Source of the DNA: RUG11198 sp964600615
GTDB lineage: Bacteria > Bacillota_I > Bacilli_A > RF39 > UBA660
Assembly (NCBI GenBank): GCA_964600615.1
Contig: CAZRJK010000007.1
Location: forward strand, 13,994 to 77,993
Direction: 5' to 3'
DNA length: 64,000 bases
Under the pieces are notes generated by a model, which saw nothing but the letters and a program-made list of their open reading frames with translations, was not told the DNA's origin and ran no database searches. Shown here piece after piece: positions 50,056 to 59,376 of this stretch (positions are counted from its first letter, which is position 1; every line of letters begins with the position of its first letter). The position numbers and the translations under genes were made by a program.

Positions 50056-52318
50056 TACTATTACTGCTATATTTATTCTTATAGCCTGTATCCTTTTACT
50101 ATTCATAAAACAAATAGCAGAATATAAAGATTTTATAAATACCCTAAAATGGTATTTAATATTAATTCTTTTAACTATATCTGCACTACCAATTACTACA
50201 ATAATATTTCAAAATTTTAAAGATAAAGGTTATATATTTTCTAAAACAATAGGAATACTACTATCAGGATATATAATGTGGATACTTTCATCATTTCACA
50301 TAATGAAATTTAATTTTATAAATTCAATTATATGTACACTTGTAGTACTAGTATTCTCTCTTATAATATATAAAAAGAAAGAAAAAACAACAATCTCTAA
50401 AAAAGATACATTAACATTTTTTAGAATAGAATTAGTATTTTTAATAATATTCCTATTTTGTAGTTATATAAAAGGATTTAATCCTAATATAGATAGTACA
50501 GAAAAATATATGGATTATGGCTATATGGCAATAATAGATAAAACAGATTATATGCCGCCACAAGATCTGTGGTTCGCTAAAGAAAAAATTAATTATTACT
50601 ATTTTGGCCAATATATTAGTTCTTTCATAACCAAATTATCTAACGTTAAAGTAGAATATGGATATAATTTAATGCTAATAACATTATTTACAATAACAGC
50701 ACTAAGTAGTTTTTCCATAGTATATAACTTATTATTAAATAAAACAAAAAACAAAAAGATTCCATATATAGGAGGAATAATTGCCTCACTAGCCAATACC
50801 ATAGCAGGAAATATGCATTACGTAATATATAATCTAATTATTCCCTTTATAAATAAAAACAAACCAGGATATATAAACAATTATTATTTTCCTAATTCAA
50901 CAAGATATATAGGATACAATCCTATAACCAATGATAAAACAATCCATGAATTTCCCAGCTATTCTTTTATCTTAGGGGACTTACATGCCCATGTAATAAA
51001 CATTATATTTGTTTTATTACTAATAAGTCTTCTCTTAATACATATAACAAATAATAAAAAAGATAAAACGCAAATACCAATAATGCTTTTAATAGGATTC
51101 TTATTAAGTATATATAAAATGACAAACTATTGGGATTTCATAATATATTTAACAGTAACAGTATTGATAATAATTATTACAAATATAATTAATTTAAAAA
51201 GAATAAAAGAAATAATTAAATTATCTTTAAAACAACTAAGTATTATATTTATATCATCATTCTTAATAAGTCTTCCCTTTACCCTAATTTTTAACAAAAT
51301 GATATTAGGAGTAAAAACAACAACAAACCATACTCCAATATATCAATTAATAGTATTATGGGGATTACCAATAACAATACTTCTCTATTACATAATAATA
51401 ACAATTATAAAAACTAAACCACCAAAAAACAAAAAGAATATAATTTTAAAATATCTCTATAAGATTTCTAAAGAAGATATCTTTATGATAATATTAGGAA
51501 TATGTGCTTTAGGATTAATAATAATTCCCGAAATAGTATATGTTGTAGATATTTATACAACAATGCCAAGAGCAAATACAATGTTTAAATTAACTTATCA
51601 AAGCTACATACTATTAGGTTTAGGATTTGGATATTACATAATCAATATAATTATTAATAAAAAGAAATATAACAAAATAATAGGTATAATATTCTTAGTA
51701 TTATTCACCTTAACTATAGGATATACATTAACAGCAACAAAATCATGGTTTGGTGACATAAAAAACACAAACAATTATAAAACATTAAATGGAAAAAAAT
51801 ATTTAGAAAACAGCTTGATAATATATAAATTACCAGAATATGAAAAAGAATATTGCAATCAAGGCGCAACAACCAAAGATGATTTAAACATGATTAATTG
51901 GCTAAATAAAAATACAAACAAAAACGATATTATCATTGAGACATACGGGGATAGCTATACTAATTATAATAGAATATCTACATTTACAGGATTAGCAACC
52001 CCAATGGGATGGGAAACCCACGAATGGTTATGGAGAACAACTGATAATATTAATTCTATTCCTGAATCTGTATTTGAAAGAATGTCAGAAGTAGAATTAT
52101 TTTATACATCACAAAATATAAAAGAACTAAAAAGAATAATTAAAAAATATGACATAAAATATATCATAATAGGATACAATGAAAGAATAAAATACACAGA
52201 AGGAGATAATAAATTACTTAATGAAGATATATTAAACGAATTAGGATCTGTAGCATATGAAACCAATACAAACAACTTAAAAAACAAATCATATATAATA
52301 AGAGTAAAAAGCAACTAA
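50033..52318 (+). CDS. DUF2298/YYY-domain polytopic membrane protein
   Basis: 761 residues with some 14-16 membrane segments. The segment YMPPQDLWFAKEKINYYYFG (about 175-194) carries the YYY signature of the DUF2298 family, and SYSFILGDLHAHVIN with DLHAH (about 308-322) resembles the catalytic loop of GT-C lipid-linked sugar transferases. The C-terminal extracytoplasmic region has an alternating fold. The family is found in archaea and Firmicutes, and its function is not known. Together with the overlapping GT2 gene it probably makes or transfers a lipid-linked sugar. ATG is preceded by AAGGAA. Confidence 0.8.
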   Translation: MEKKIKNSTITAIFILIACILLLFIKQIAEYKDFINTLKWYLILILLTISALPITTIIFQNFKDKGYIFSKTIGILLSGYIMWILSSFHIMKFNFINSIICTLVVLVFSLIIYKKKEKTTISKKDTLTFFRIELVFLIIFLFCSYIKGFNPNIDSTEKYMDYGYMAIIDKTDYMPPQDLWFAKEKINYYYFGQYISSFITKLSNVKVEYGYNLMLITLFTITALSSFSIVYNLLLNKTKNKKIPYIGGIIASLANTIAGNMHYVIYNLIIPFINKNKPGYINNYYFPNSTRYIGYNPITNDKTIHEFPSYSFILGDLHAHVINIIFVLLLISLLLIHITNNKKDKTQIPIMLLIGFLLSIYKMTNYWDFIIYLTVTVLIIIITNIINLKRIKEIIKLSLKQLSIIFISSFLISLPFTLIFNKMILGVKTTTNHTPIYQLIVLWGLPITILLYYIIITIIKTKPPKNKKNIILKYLYKISKEDIFMIILGICALGLIIIPEIVYVVDIYTTMPRANTMFKLTYQSYILLGLGFGYYIINIIINKKKYNKIIGIIFLVLFTLTIGYTLTATKSWFGDIKNTNNYKTLNGKKYLENSLIIYKLPEYEKEYCNQGATTKDDLNMINWLNKNTNKNDIIIETYGDSYTNYNRISTFTGLATPMGWETHEWLWRTTDNINSIPESVFERMSEVELFYTSQNIKELKRIIKKYDIKYIIIGYNERIKYTEGDNKLLNEDILNELGSVAYETNTNNLKNKSYIIRVKSN

Positions 52319-52333
52319 CTTTTTACTCTTTTA
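52300..52333 (+). terminator. Terminator of the GT2-YYY operon
   Basis: AAGAGTAAAAAG and CTTTTTACTCTT pair across a 7-nt loop, followed by TT; overlaps the stop codon. Confidence 0.75.
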
Positions 52334-52342
52334 AAGCTCTCT

Positions 52343-52375
52343 CTTCTTTACTTTTAAAGACTTTTATTATAAAAT
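52343..52375 (+). repeat. 33-bp intergenic repeat, copy 2 (promoter region of dnaB)
   Basis: Second copy of the repeat at 49239-49271, with two changes (AAACC to AGAC region). Located 27 nt before dnaB. Confidence 0.8.
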
Positions 52376-52401
52376 ACTATTAAGAGGACAGTGGTTGTAA
52401 T

Positions 52402-53697
52402 ATGAAAAAAAACAATATTTTACCAGCAGATACATATGTAGTCATAAATAAAAGTATTATAGACACTGAAGACAGAAAAATATTAACAATGTTATATCAA
52501 CCAGTAATAGGACCTCTACCAATAATGCTATATTTCTCATTATGGTCTGATTTAGATAAAACAGAATTAATATCAAAAGAATATACTCATCATCATTTAG
52601 TAACTAATATGCATCTATCACTAGAAGAAATAGAAGAATGTAGAAGAAAATTAGAAGCTATAGGGCTATTAAAAACTTTTTACAAAGAAGAAAACATAAA
52701 TAATTATATTTATCAACTATATTCTCCAATAAAAGCTTATGATTTCTTTAACCACCCAATATTAAATATAGTCTTATATAATAATACAGGAAAAAAAGAA
52801 TATGAAGAATTAAAATCATATTTTAAAATACCAAGAATAAATACTAATGGATATACAGATATAACAGCCTCTTTCTCAGAAGTATTTACCTCTGTACCAC
52901 TAACCTCATATGATTTATTAAATGATGATATAAGGCAAAAAAATGTTTTAAAGTTAAATATTGATAGCAATTTTGATTTTGATTTCTTAATTACCTCTTT
53001 ACCAAACAATATTGATAAAGAAAAAATATTTACTAAAGAAATAAAAGAATTAATCTTAGAGCTATCTTACCTATATGATTTAGATGTTATAAAGATGCAA
53101 GATATATTAATAAGCTGCATAAATGAAAAAAATACAATTAACAAAGAAGAATTAAGAAAAACATGTAGAAACTATTATCAATTTGATAATCATGGACTAT
53201 TACCAAGTGTTGTATATAATTCACAACCAGAATATCTAAAAAAACCAGAAGGAGATACATCAAAAAGAGCCAAAATGATTTATACCTTTGAAACACTAAG
53301 GCCATATGAATTATTAAAAAGCAAAAATAACGGTTCCGAACCAACAGCAAGAGATTTAAAGCTAGCAGAAGACTTAATAATTAATTATGGACTAAAACCA
53401 GGGGTAGCAAACGTATTAATTGATTATATCCTAAAAACAAATAACAACAAATTAACCAGAAATCTAGCAGAAACTATCGCTGGGCAATGGCAAAGATTAA
53501 ACATAGAAACAGTAGATGATGCTATGAGAGTAGCCGAAAAAGAACACAAAAAATATCATAAAAAAGAATCTACTACTAAATATAAAATAACTAAAGAAGA
53601 AAAAATACCAGAATGGTTTAATAAGGAAATAAAAAAACAAGAAGTATCAAAAGATAGTCTAGAAGAAATGCAAAATCTATTAAAGGAGTATAACTAA
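52402..53697 (+). CDS. dnaB: Replication initiation and membrane attachment protein DnaB
   Basis: 431 residues; the Firmicutes DnaB, not the helicase. Two DnaB/DnaD winged-helix and DDBH2-type domains: an N-terminal one with PVIGPLPIMLYFSLWSDLD and a C-terminal one (about 300-390) with TARDLKLAEDLIINYGLKPGVANVLIDYIL and the YxxxIAxxW-type NLAETIAGQWQRLN motif. It remodels DNA for loading the DnaC helicase with DnaI, which follows one base after. This pair acts at oriC with DnaA. Confidence 0.93.
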   Translation: MKKNNILPADTYVVINKSIIDTEDRKILTMLYQPVIGPLPIMLYFSLWSDLDKTELISKEYTHHHLVTNMHLSLEEIEECRRKLEAIGLLKTFYKEENINNYIYQLYSPIKAYDFFNHPILNIVLYNNTGKKEYEELKSYFKIPRINTNGYTDITASFSEVFTSVPLTSYDLLNDDIRQKNVLKLNIDSNFDFDFLITSLPNNIDKEKIFTKEIKELILELSYLYDLDVIKMQDILISCINEKNTINKEELRKTCRNYYQFDNHGLLPSVVYNSQPEYLKKPEGDTSKRAKMIYTFETLRPYELLKSKNNGSEPTARDLKLAEDLIINYGLKPGVANVLIDYILKTNNNKLTRNLAETIAGQWQRLNIETVDDAMRVAEKEHKKYHKKESTTKYKITKEEKIPEWFNKEIKKQEVSKDSLEEMQNLLKEYN

Positions 53698-53698
53698 A

Positions 53699-54631
53699 AT
53701 GAAAAGTATGAAAGAAGTATTAAAAGAAAATTATTCAGAAAATGAAATCAAATTAGAAAAATACTTTGATGATTCCTTAGAAAATAATAGTACCTTTAAA
53801 AAAATAGCAACCAAATTAAAATTACCAAAAGACTATCTAATGAAATACACAACCAAACTAGAAGATACTTCTAAAGAATTAGATAATTGTAAAAATTGCA
53901 AAAAATTATCAGAATGTAAAAATTCATACCAAGGATATGTATATTATCCTGAAGTATTAAACGATAATTTAGTATTTGATTATATACCATGTAAATATAA
54001 AAAAGAACAACTAGAAAAAGATAAATACAAAGAAAATATTTATTTATTTGAAATACCTAAAGAAATAAAAGAAGCATCTATGAAAAATATAGATTTAGAT
54101 GATCCAGATAGATTTGAAGTAATAAAATGGCTAAAAAAATTCATAGATAATTATGAAAAGAAGGAAGAAAACCAAGGATTGTACCTAACAGGAAATTTTG
54201 GTAGTGGTAAAACATATTTAATATCAGCTTGTTTAAACGAATTAGCAAAAAAAGACCATAAAATAGCCATAATTTATTATCCAGAATTTTTAAGAAGCCT
54301 AAAAGAGTCTTTTAGTGATCCGGATGAATATAATAATAAATTCAAATTAATTAAAACTGTTGAATTATTATTAATAGATGATATAGGAGCAGAAACAATG
54401 ACTGAATGGTCTAGAGATGAAGTATTAGGTACCATCTTACAATATAGAATGCAAGAAGGACTAACTACTTTCTTTACTTCAAATCTAACAATAAACGAAT
54501 TAGAAGAACATTTTAGCGTTTCATCTAAAGGAGTAGAAAAAGTAAAAGCTAAAAGAATAATAGAAAGAATAAAATACTTAACCAAAGAAATAGTAATGGT
54601 TAGTAGCAATAAAAGAGAAAGAGAGGATTAA
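53699..54631 (+). CDS. dnaI: Primosomal helicase-loader ATPase DnaI
   Basis: 310 residues. The N-terminal cysteine-rich zinc-binding region (CKNCKKLSECKN, about 62-73), Walker A GNFGSGKTYLISA (about 161-173), Walker B LLIDDIGAET, sensor FFTSNLTINELEEHF and the C-terminal RIIERIKYLTKEIVM segment are typical. It delivers the replicative helicase to DnaA- or PriA-marked DNA. AAAGGAG precedes the ATG. It is coupled to dnaB. Confidence 0.96.
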   Translation: MKSMKEVLKENYSENEIKLEKYFDDSLENNSTFKKIATKLKLPKDYLMKYTTKLEDTSKELDNCKNCKKLSECKNSYQGYVYYPEVLNDNLVFDYIPCKYKKEQLEKDKYKENIYLFEIPKEIKEASMKNIDLDDPDRFEVIKWLKKFIDNYEKKEENQGLYLTGNFGSGKTYLISACLNELAKKDHKIAIIYYPEFLRSLKESFSDPDEYNNKFKLIKTVELLLIDDIGAETMTEWSRDEVLGTILQYRMQEGLTTFFTSNLTINELEEHFSVSSKGVEKVKAKRIIERIKYLTKEIVMVSSNKRERED

Positions 54632-54632
54632 A

Positions 54633-54905
54633 ATGGAAAAGAAACAAGATTTTATTGATGAAAAAGGAAATAATTCTGAAATGATAATAACATCTGAAGA
54701 CAATCAAACAATTAATTTAAAGAAAAATTATAAATTACAAAGACCTGATAGTGATAATAAATATATGAAAAAAGGAGCAAAAGCTAAAGGAATATTAACT
54801 TCAGATATAGGCATTAAAAGTGAAGGATTTGCCCCTATATTTACCCTAGCCCTAATTATAGCATTAGGAGCAATAATTATAGCATTCATTTGTTGGAGAT
54901 TATAA
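54633..54905 (+). CDS. Small tail-anchored membrane protein of unknown function
   Basis: 90 residues: a hydrophilic, lysine-rich N-terminal part (1-65) followed by one membrane segment at the C-terminus (about 67-88, FTLALIIALGAIIIAFICW). No family recognised. It starts one base after dnaI with a GAGAGG ribosome site, so it belongs to the dnaB-dnaI operon. Its position suggests a link of the primosome or of the next ATPase to the membrane, by inference only. Confidence 0.65.
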   Translation: MEKKQDFIDEKGNNSEMIITSEDNQTINLKKNYKLQRPDSDNKYMKKGAKAKGILTSDIGIKSEGFAPIFTLALIIALGAIIIAFICWRL

Positions 54906-54907
54906 TT

Positions 54908-54939
54908 AGTGTAATCTAATTTATTAGATACACTTTTTT
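54908..54939 (+). terminator. Terminator of the dnaB-dnaI-small protein transcript
   Basis: AGTGT-A-ATCTAAT pairs with ATTAGAT-ACACT around TT, with one bulge, followed by TTTTTT. Confidence 0.8.
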
Positions 54940-54959
54940 AAAATAGAAAGAAGGATAAT

Positions 54960-55736
54960 ATGATCGAATTGTTAGAAAAATATGAAACAGGAAGTTCTGT
55001 TTCTTTAAGAGAAATGTTAGAAAGTCAACAAATAAGTAGTAATTTAGAAGTACCACTAGGCCAAGATAAAAATAAAAAAAATCATTATTTAGATTTTGAA
55101 AAAATTCCTTGCCTTTTAATAACAGGAGAAACTGGTAGTGGAAAAAGTGTTTTTTTAGATTCTTTAATAATTTCCTTATTACTAAGAAACTCTTCAAATA
55201 GTTTAAAATTCATTTTAATAGATCCCAAAAAAGTAGAACTAAACTATTATAGAGACCTTGACTACATAATAGGAGATATGCTAAGTGAACCAAAAGAAAG
55301 TAATAATGCTTTAAAAGTTGTAAAAACAGAATATGAAACAAGAAAGAATAATAATGAAGAATTTAATTCTAAATTACCTTGTTGGTTTGTAATAATAGAT
55401 GAGTCTTGTGATTTAATGAAAGAAAAAACAAGCTTAAACATCCTAAAAAGTATGATTGAAGATTGTGATAAATTTGGAATTCACTTTATTATTGTAACTA
55501 ATACCCCATATGAAGACCTTTTTGATAAAGATTTTATTGAAAGTATTGAAACAAAAATAACATTTGATCTAACAAGTAAAGCTGAAGCTAGTTGGATAGG
55601 AATAAGAGATAGTCAAGATTTACTAGCACCAGGTGAAGCAATAATGAGGAACAAAAAAGAAAAACTAGAAATAATAACCCCTTATATAAGTGACAAAGAA
55701 ATAAAAAGAGTAGTAAATTTTATAAAAGAAAATTAA
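54960..55736 (+). CDS. Minimal FtsK/SpoIIIE-type ATPase (motor domain only)
   Basis: 258 residues; full FtsK/SpoIIIE proteins have about 750-800. The FtsK motor is present: Walker A ITGETGSGKSVFLDSLI (about 52-68), LILIDPKKVELNYY, Walker B FVIIDESCDLM (about 142-152), sensor FIIVTNTP, and the ending SDKEIKRVVNFIK that corresponds to the FtsK segment closing the RecA fold. There are no membrane helices and no gamma winged-helix domain for KOPS or SRS reading. A stand-alone motor of this sort could be a DNA pump with unknown partner. Located after the dnaI operon terminator and before dnaE. Confidence 0.82.
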   Translation: MIELLEKYETGSSVSLREMLESQQISSNLEVPLGQDKNKKNHYLDFEKIPCLLITGETGSGKSVFLDSLIISLLLRNSSNSLKFILIDPKKVELNYYRDLDYIIGDMLSEPKESNNALKVVKTEYETRKNNNEEFNSKLPCWFVIIDESCDLMKEKTSLNILKSMIEDCDKFGIHFIIVTNTPYEDLFDKDFIESIETKITFDLTSKAEASWIGIRDSQDLLAPGEAIMRNKKEKLEIITPYISDKEIKRVVNFIKEN

Positions 55737-55756
55737 CATTAAGGAGGTGTATCCTA

Positions 55757-58681
55757 ATGAAATATACAGCACTACAAGTAAAAACTAGTTACTCAATATT
55801 ACAAAGTTTAAACACCATAGAAAAACTAGTTAAAGAGGCTAAATCATTAGGATACACCTCTTTAGCTATTACAGACCATAATAACATGTTTGGAGTGCCA
55901 GAATTCTACCAAACATGTCTTAAATATGAGTTAAAACCCATAATAGGATTAGAACTAACTACAGAAGATAAAGATATCCTATTATATGCAATCAATAACA
56001 AAGGCTATAAAAACTTAGTAAAATTATCTACCATTGCATCAGAAAAAAATATAACAATAGATATATTATCTAAATATAAAGAAGATTTAATCCTAATAAT
56101 ACCATATCAATACTATAATGAAAAAATATTTAATTTATTTGAATATAAATATGTAGGTTATAAAAATAAAGAAGAACAAGAAAAAATAAAAGAAGATAAA
56201 GTATTAATAAATGATGTATCATATTTAAAGAAAAATGATTATAAGTATTTAGATTACCTATACATGATAAAAGAACTAAAAACCATAGGAGAATATGAAT
56301 TAAATACCCATAAAGGAAAACATCTATTAACAGAAGAAGAAGTATTAGATTTATCCAATGAAAGAGATATAATAAATACTAATATCATAAAAGATATGTG
56401 TAATGTAGAATTAACTCATAATCCTAACTTATTACCAATCTATGATGAATCTAAAGAAGCCTATGAATATTTAAAATATCTATGCAATAAAGGACTAAAG
56501 AAAAGATTAAATAATGAAGTATCTAAAGTATATAAAGATAGATTAGATTATGAATTAAAAATAATTAATCAAATGAACTTCTGTAATTATTTCTTAGTTG
56601 TATGGGATTACGTAAAATATGCAAAATTAAATAATATTTTAGTTGGCCCAGGCCGTGGATCAGCAGCAGGAAGCCTAGTCAGTTATACCCTAGGAATAAC
56701 AGATATAGATCCAATCAAATATAATTTATTATTTGAAAGATTCTTAAATCCTGAAAGAGTAACCATGCCCGATATTGATATTGACTTCGATAGTGAAAAA
56801 AGACAAGAAGTAATAAATTATGTAACAAAAAAATATGGAGAAAAAAAAGTAGCAGGAATAATTACTTTTGATACTCTAGCCGCTAAACAAGTAATAAGAG
56901 ATATAGGTAGAATATTAGAAATAAGTATTACTGATATAGATAATATATGTTCTATCTTATCCCCTAGAGAAACATTAAAAGAAGCACTAAAAAACAACAT
57001 TAAATTAAAAAGAATAATTGATAACGATATCAAATTACAAAAACTATATGATATAGCGATAAAATTAGAAGGATTACCAAGAAATATAGGAATTCATGCT
57101 TCAGGAATAGTAATGAGCAGAATAGATTTAGACGAAACAATACCTTTATATAAGAATAATAGAGGTATATATACAACATCTTACTCTATGAATTATCTAG
57201 AATCACTAGGCCTGCTAAAAATGGATTTCTTAGGCATATCTAATTTAACGCTTATAGCAGAAGTAATAAATAACATAAGAGAAAAAGAAAAATTAAATAT
57301 AACATTTACTAATATTCCCTTAGATGATAAAAAAACCCTAGATTTATTCAAAAAAGCAGAAACAGATGGCATTTTCCAATTTGAATCCCCTGGAATAAGA
57401 AGATTCTTAGAAAAACTACAAGTGTCTTCATTTGATGATATAATAGCAGCTCTAGCACTATATAGACCAGGTGCTATGGATTATATAGATAATTATATAA
57501 GGAGAAAAGAAGGAAAAGAAAAAGTAGAATATTTAGATGAAACCCTAAAACCAATTTTAGAATCTACTTATGGAATAATTATCTATCAAGAACAAATCTT
57601 AGAAATAGCAAGAGTTTTTGCAGGTTATTCTCTAGGAGAAGCAGATATTTTAAGAAGAGCAATATCTAAAAAGAAAGAAGAAATACTAATTAAAGAAAAA
57701 CCAAAATTTATAGAAAAAAGTATAAATAATGGTTATAGCAAAGAAACATCAGAAAAAATATATAACTTAATATTAAAATTTGCTAATTATGGATTTAATA
57801 AATCTCACTCTGTAGGATACGCCATAGTAGCCTATAAAATGGCTTTTCTAAAAACTTATTTCTTTAAATACTTTGAATCATCAATCTTAAATAACGTTAT
57901 AGGAAATGAAGTAAAAACTAAAATTTATATTGAAGAAATAAAACAACACAACATAAAAATATTACCACCAAATATAAATCTAAGTACTGATAAATATGAA
58001 ATAGAAGTAAAAGGAATAAGGGGTCCCCTATCCATAATAAAGAATATTGGAACATCAGTATCTAAAGAAATAATAAATAAAAGAAAAGAAAGACCATATA
58101 AAGATTTTATAGATTTTGTATGTAGAAATTATAGTACATCAATAAATAAAAAAACTATATTATCTCTAATTAAAGCAGGAGCCTTTAATTCCATGGAATA
58201 TAACGAAAAAACACTTATAAATAACTTAGATAATATAATTAATTATGCCGAAATAAAATCAGATGCTGGATTAATAGAACTAGCACCTCCAGAATTAATA
58301 AAATATGAAGATTATAATCAAGAAGAGATAATAAACAATCAATTAGATTCCTTTGGCTTTTATCTAAGTGAACATCCAACTAATATGTATAAAAAGAATA
58401 CTGATATATCAACCAAAGAAATAAACAAATATTTTGATAGAAATATAACAATGGTCCTATTAATAGACAGAATAAAAGAAGTAACTACTAAAAATAATGA
58501 TATAATGGCCTTCCTAACAGCATCAGATGAATTTGGTAGTATATCTTTAACCTTGTTTCCTAAAACATATAAACAATATAATGATATAAAAAGAAAAAAT
58601 ATTATAAAAATTAAAGGACATGTAGAAAAAAGATATGATCAATATCAAGTAGTAGTAAATATATTAAAAGTATTAAAATAA
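55757..58681 (+). CDS. dnaE: DNA polymerase III alpha subunit DnaE
   Basis: 974 residues. In Firmicutes this polymerase extends RNA primers before PolC takes over. The N-terminal PHP domain is degenerate: where active members have H-x-H, it reads ALQVKTSYS, although AITDHNNMFG remains, so proofreading or pyrophosphatase activity is unlikely. The polymerase core shows GPGRGSAAGSLVSYTLGITDIDP, the catalytic PDIDIDF, IMDYID-type AMDYIDNYIRRKEG and FNKSHSVGYA; a C-terminal OB fold ends the chain. AAGGAGGTG precedes the ATG. Confidence 0.96.
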   Translation: MKYTALQVKTSYSILQSLNTIEKLVKEAKSLGYTSLAITDHNNMFGVPEFYQTCLKYELKPIIGLELTTEDKDILLYAINNKGYKNLVKLSTIASEKNITIDILSKYKEDLILIIPYQYYNEKIFNLFEYKYVGYKNKEEQEKIKEDKVLINDVSYLKKNDYKYLDYLYMIKELKTIGEYELNTHKGKHLLTEEEVLDLSNERDIINTNIIKDMCNVELTHNPNLLPIYDESKEAYEYLKYLCNKGLKKRLNNEVSKVYKDRLDYELKIINQMNFCNYFLVVWDYVKYAKLNNILVGPGRGSAAGSLVSYTLGITDIDPIKYNLLFERFLNPERVTMPDIDIDFDSEKRQEVINYVTKKYGEKKVAGIITFDTLAAKQVIRDIGRILEISITDIDNICSILSPRETLKEALKNNIKLKRIIDNDIKLQKLYDIAIKLEGLPRNIGIHASGIVMSRIDLDETIPLYKNNRGIYTTSYSMNYLESLGLLKMDFLGISNLTLIAEVINNIREKEKLNITFTNIPLDDKKTLDLFKKAETDGIFQFESPGIRRFLEKLQVSSFDDIIAALALYRPGAMDYIDNYIRRKEGKEKVEYLDETLKPILESTYGIIIYQEQILEIARVFAGYSLGEADILRRAISKKKEEILIKEKPKFIEKSINNGYSKETSEKIYNLILKFANYGFNKSHSVGYAIVAYKMAFLKTYFFKYFESSILNNVIGNEVKTKIYIEEIKQHNIKILPPNINLSTDKYEIEVKGIRGPLSIIKNIGTSVSKEIINKRKERPYKDFIDFVCRNYSTSINKKTILSLIKAGAFNSMEYNEKTLINNLDNIINYAEIKSDAGLIELAPPELIKYEDYNQEEIINNQLDSFGFYLSEHPTNMYKKNTDISTKEINKYFDRNITMVLLIDRIKEVTTKNNDIMAFLTASDEFGSISLTLFPKTYKQYNDIKRKNIIKIKGHVEKRYDQYQVVVNILKVLK

Positions 58682-58707
58682 AAAGAATATTGTGTATTCT
58701 TTTTTTA
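58676..58707. terminator. Bidirectional terminator between dnaE and the RluA-type gene
   Basis: AAAAGAATA (58681-58689) pairs with TATTCTTTT (58695-58703); A and T tracts flank both ends. Confidence 0.85.
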
Positions 58708-59376
58708 ATAAAATAAATTAAAAGGATATCTATTAGGTTTATCTAGTTCAAAAAATATTTTTTCTTTAGTAATAGGATGCATAAATTCTATTCTCTTAGC
58801 GAATAAAGCAATACTAGTTTTCTTATCACTATTAGGATTATATCTAGCATCTCCTACCAAAGGAAAACCTCTAGAAGAAAATTGTACCCTAATTTGATGA
58901 CTCCTACCAGTCTTTAAATATACTTCTACTAAACTATAATTATTAGCATAACCAATCGTTTTATATTCTAATTTAGCTATTTTACCATTCTCTTTATCAG
59001 TAACATAAGAAGTATTAGTCTTGCTCTCCTTGGATAAATAATCAATCATCTCTCCCCTACTATCAATATTTCCCTCGCATACACAAATATAAGTTTTCTT
59101 AAAAGTATGGTCAGATACTTGTTTGCTTAATCTAGAAGCAGCCTTACTAGTCTTAGCAAAAACCATAACCCCTCCTACAGGCCTGTCTAATCTATGAACA
59201 AGGCCCAAATAAACATTACCAGGCTTATTATATTTTTCCTTCAAATAATTCTTCAATATCCTAAGTAAATCCATATCCCCAGAACTATCCTCACAAACAG
59301 GAATATTTATAGGCTTTTCCACAACTAATAAATGATTATCTTCATAAATAACATTAATCTCTTGTAACTTTTCCAT
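58705..59376 (-). CDS. RluA/RluD-family pseudouridine synthase
   Basis: 223 residues. The catalytic segment LVHRLDRPVGGVMVFAKT (about 60-77, aspartate nucleophile in HRLDR) and the closing GRSHQIRVQFSSRGFPLVGD are clear. There is no N-terminal S4 domain, so it is of the short RluA or YhcT type; target uridine (rRNA or tRNA) cannot be told. It overlaps the end of the methyltransferase gene; ATG 59376 is preferred over GTG 59385. Confidence 0.9.
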   Translation of the reverse strand: MEKLQEINVIYEDNHLLVVEKPINIPVCEDSSGDMDLLRILKNYLKEKYNKPGNVYLGLVHRLDRPVGGVMVFAKTSKAASRLSKQVSDHTFKKTYICVCEGNIDSRGEMIDYLSKESKTNTSYVTDKENGKIAKLEYKTIGYANNYSLVEVYLKTGRSHQIRVQFSSRGFPLVGDARYNPNSDKKTSIALFAKRIEFMHPITKEKIFFELDKPNRYPFNLFY

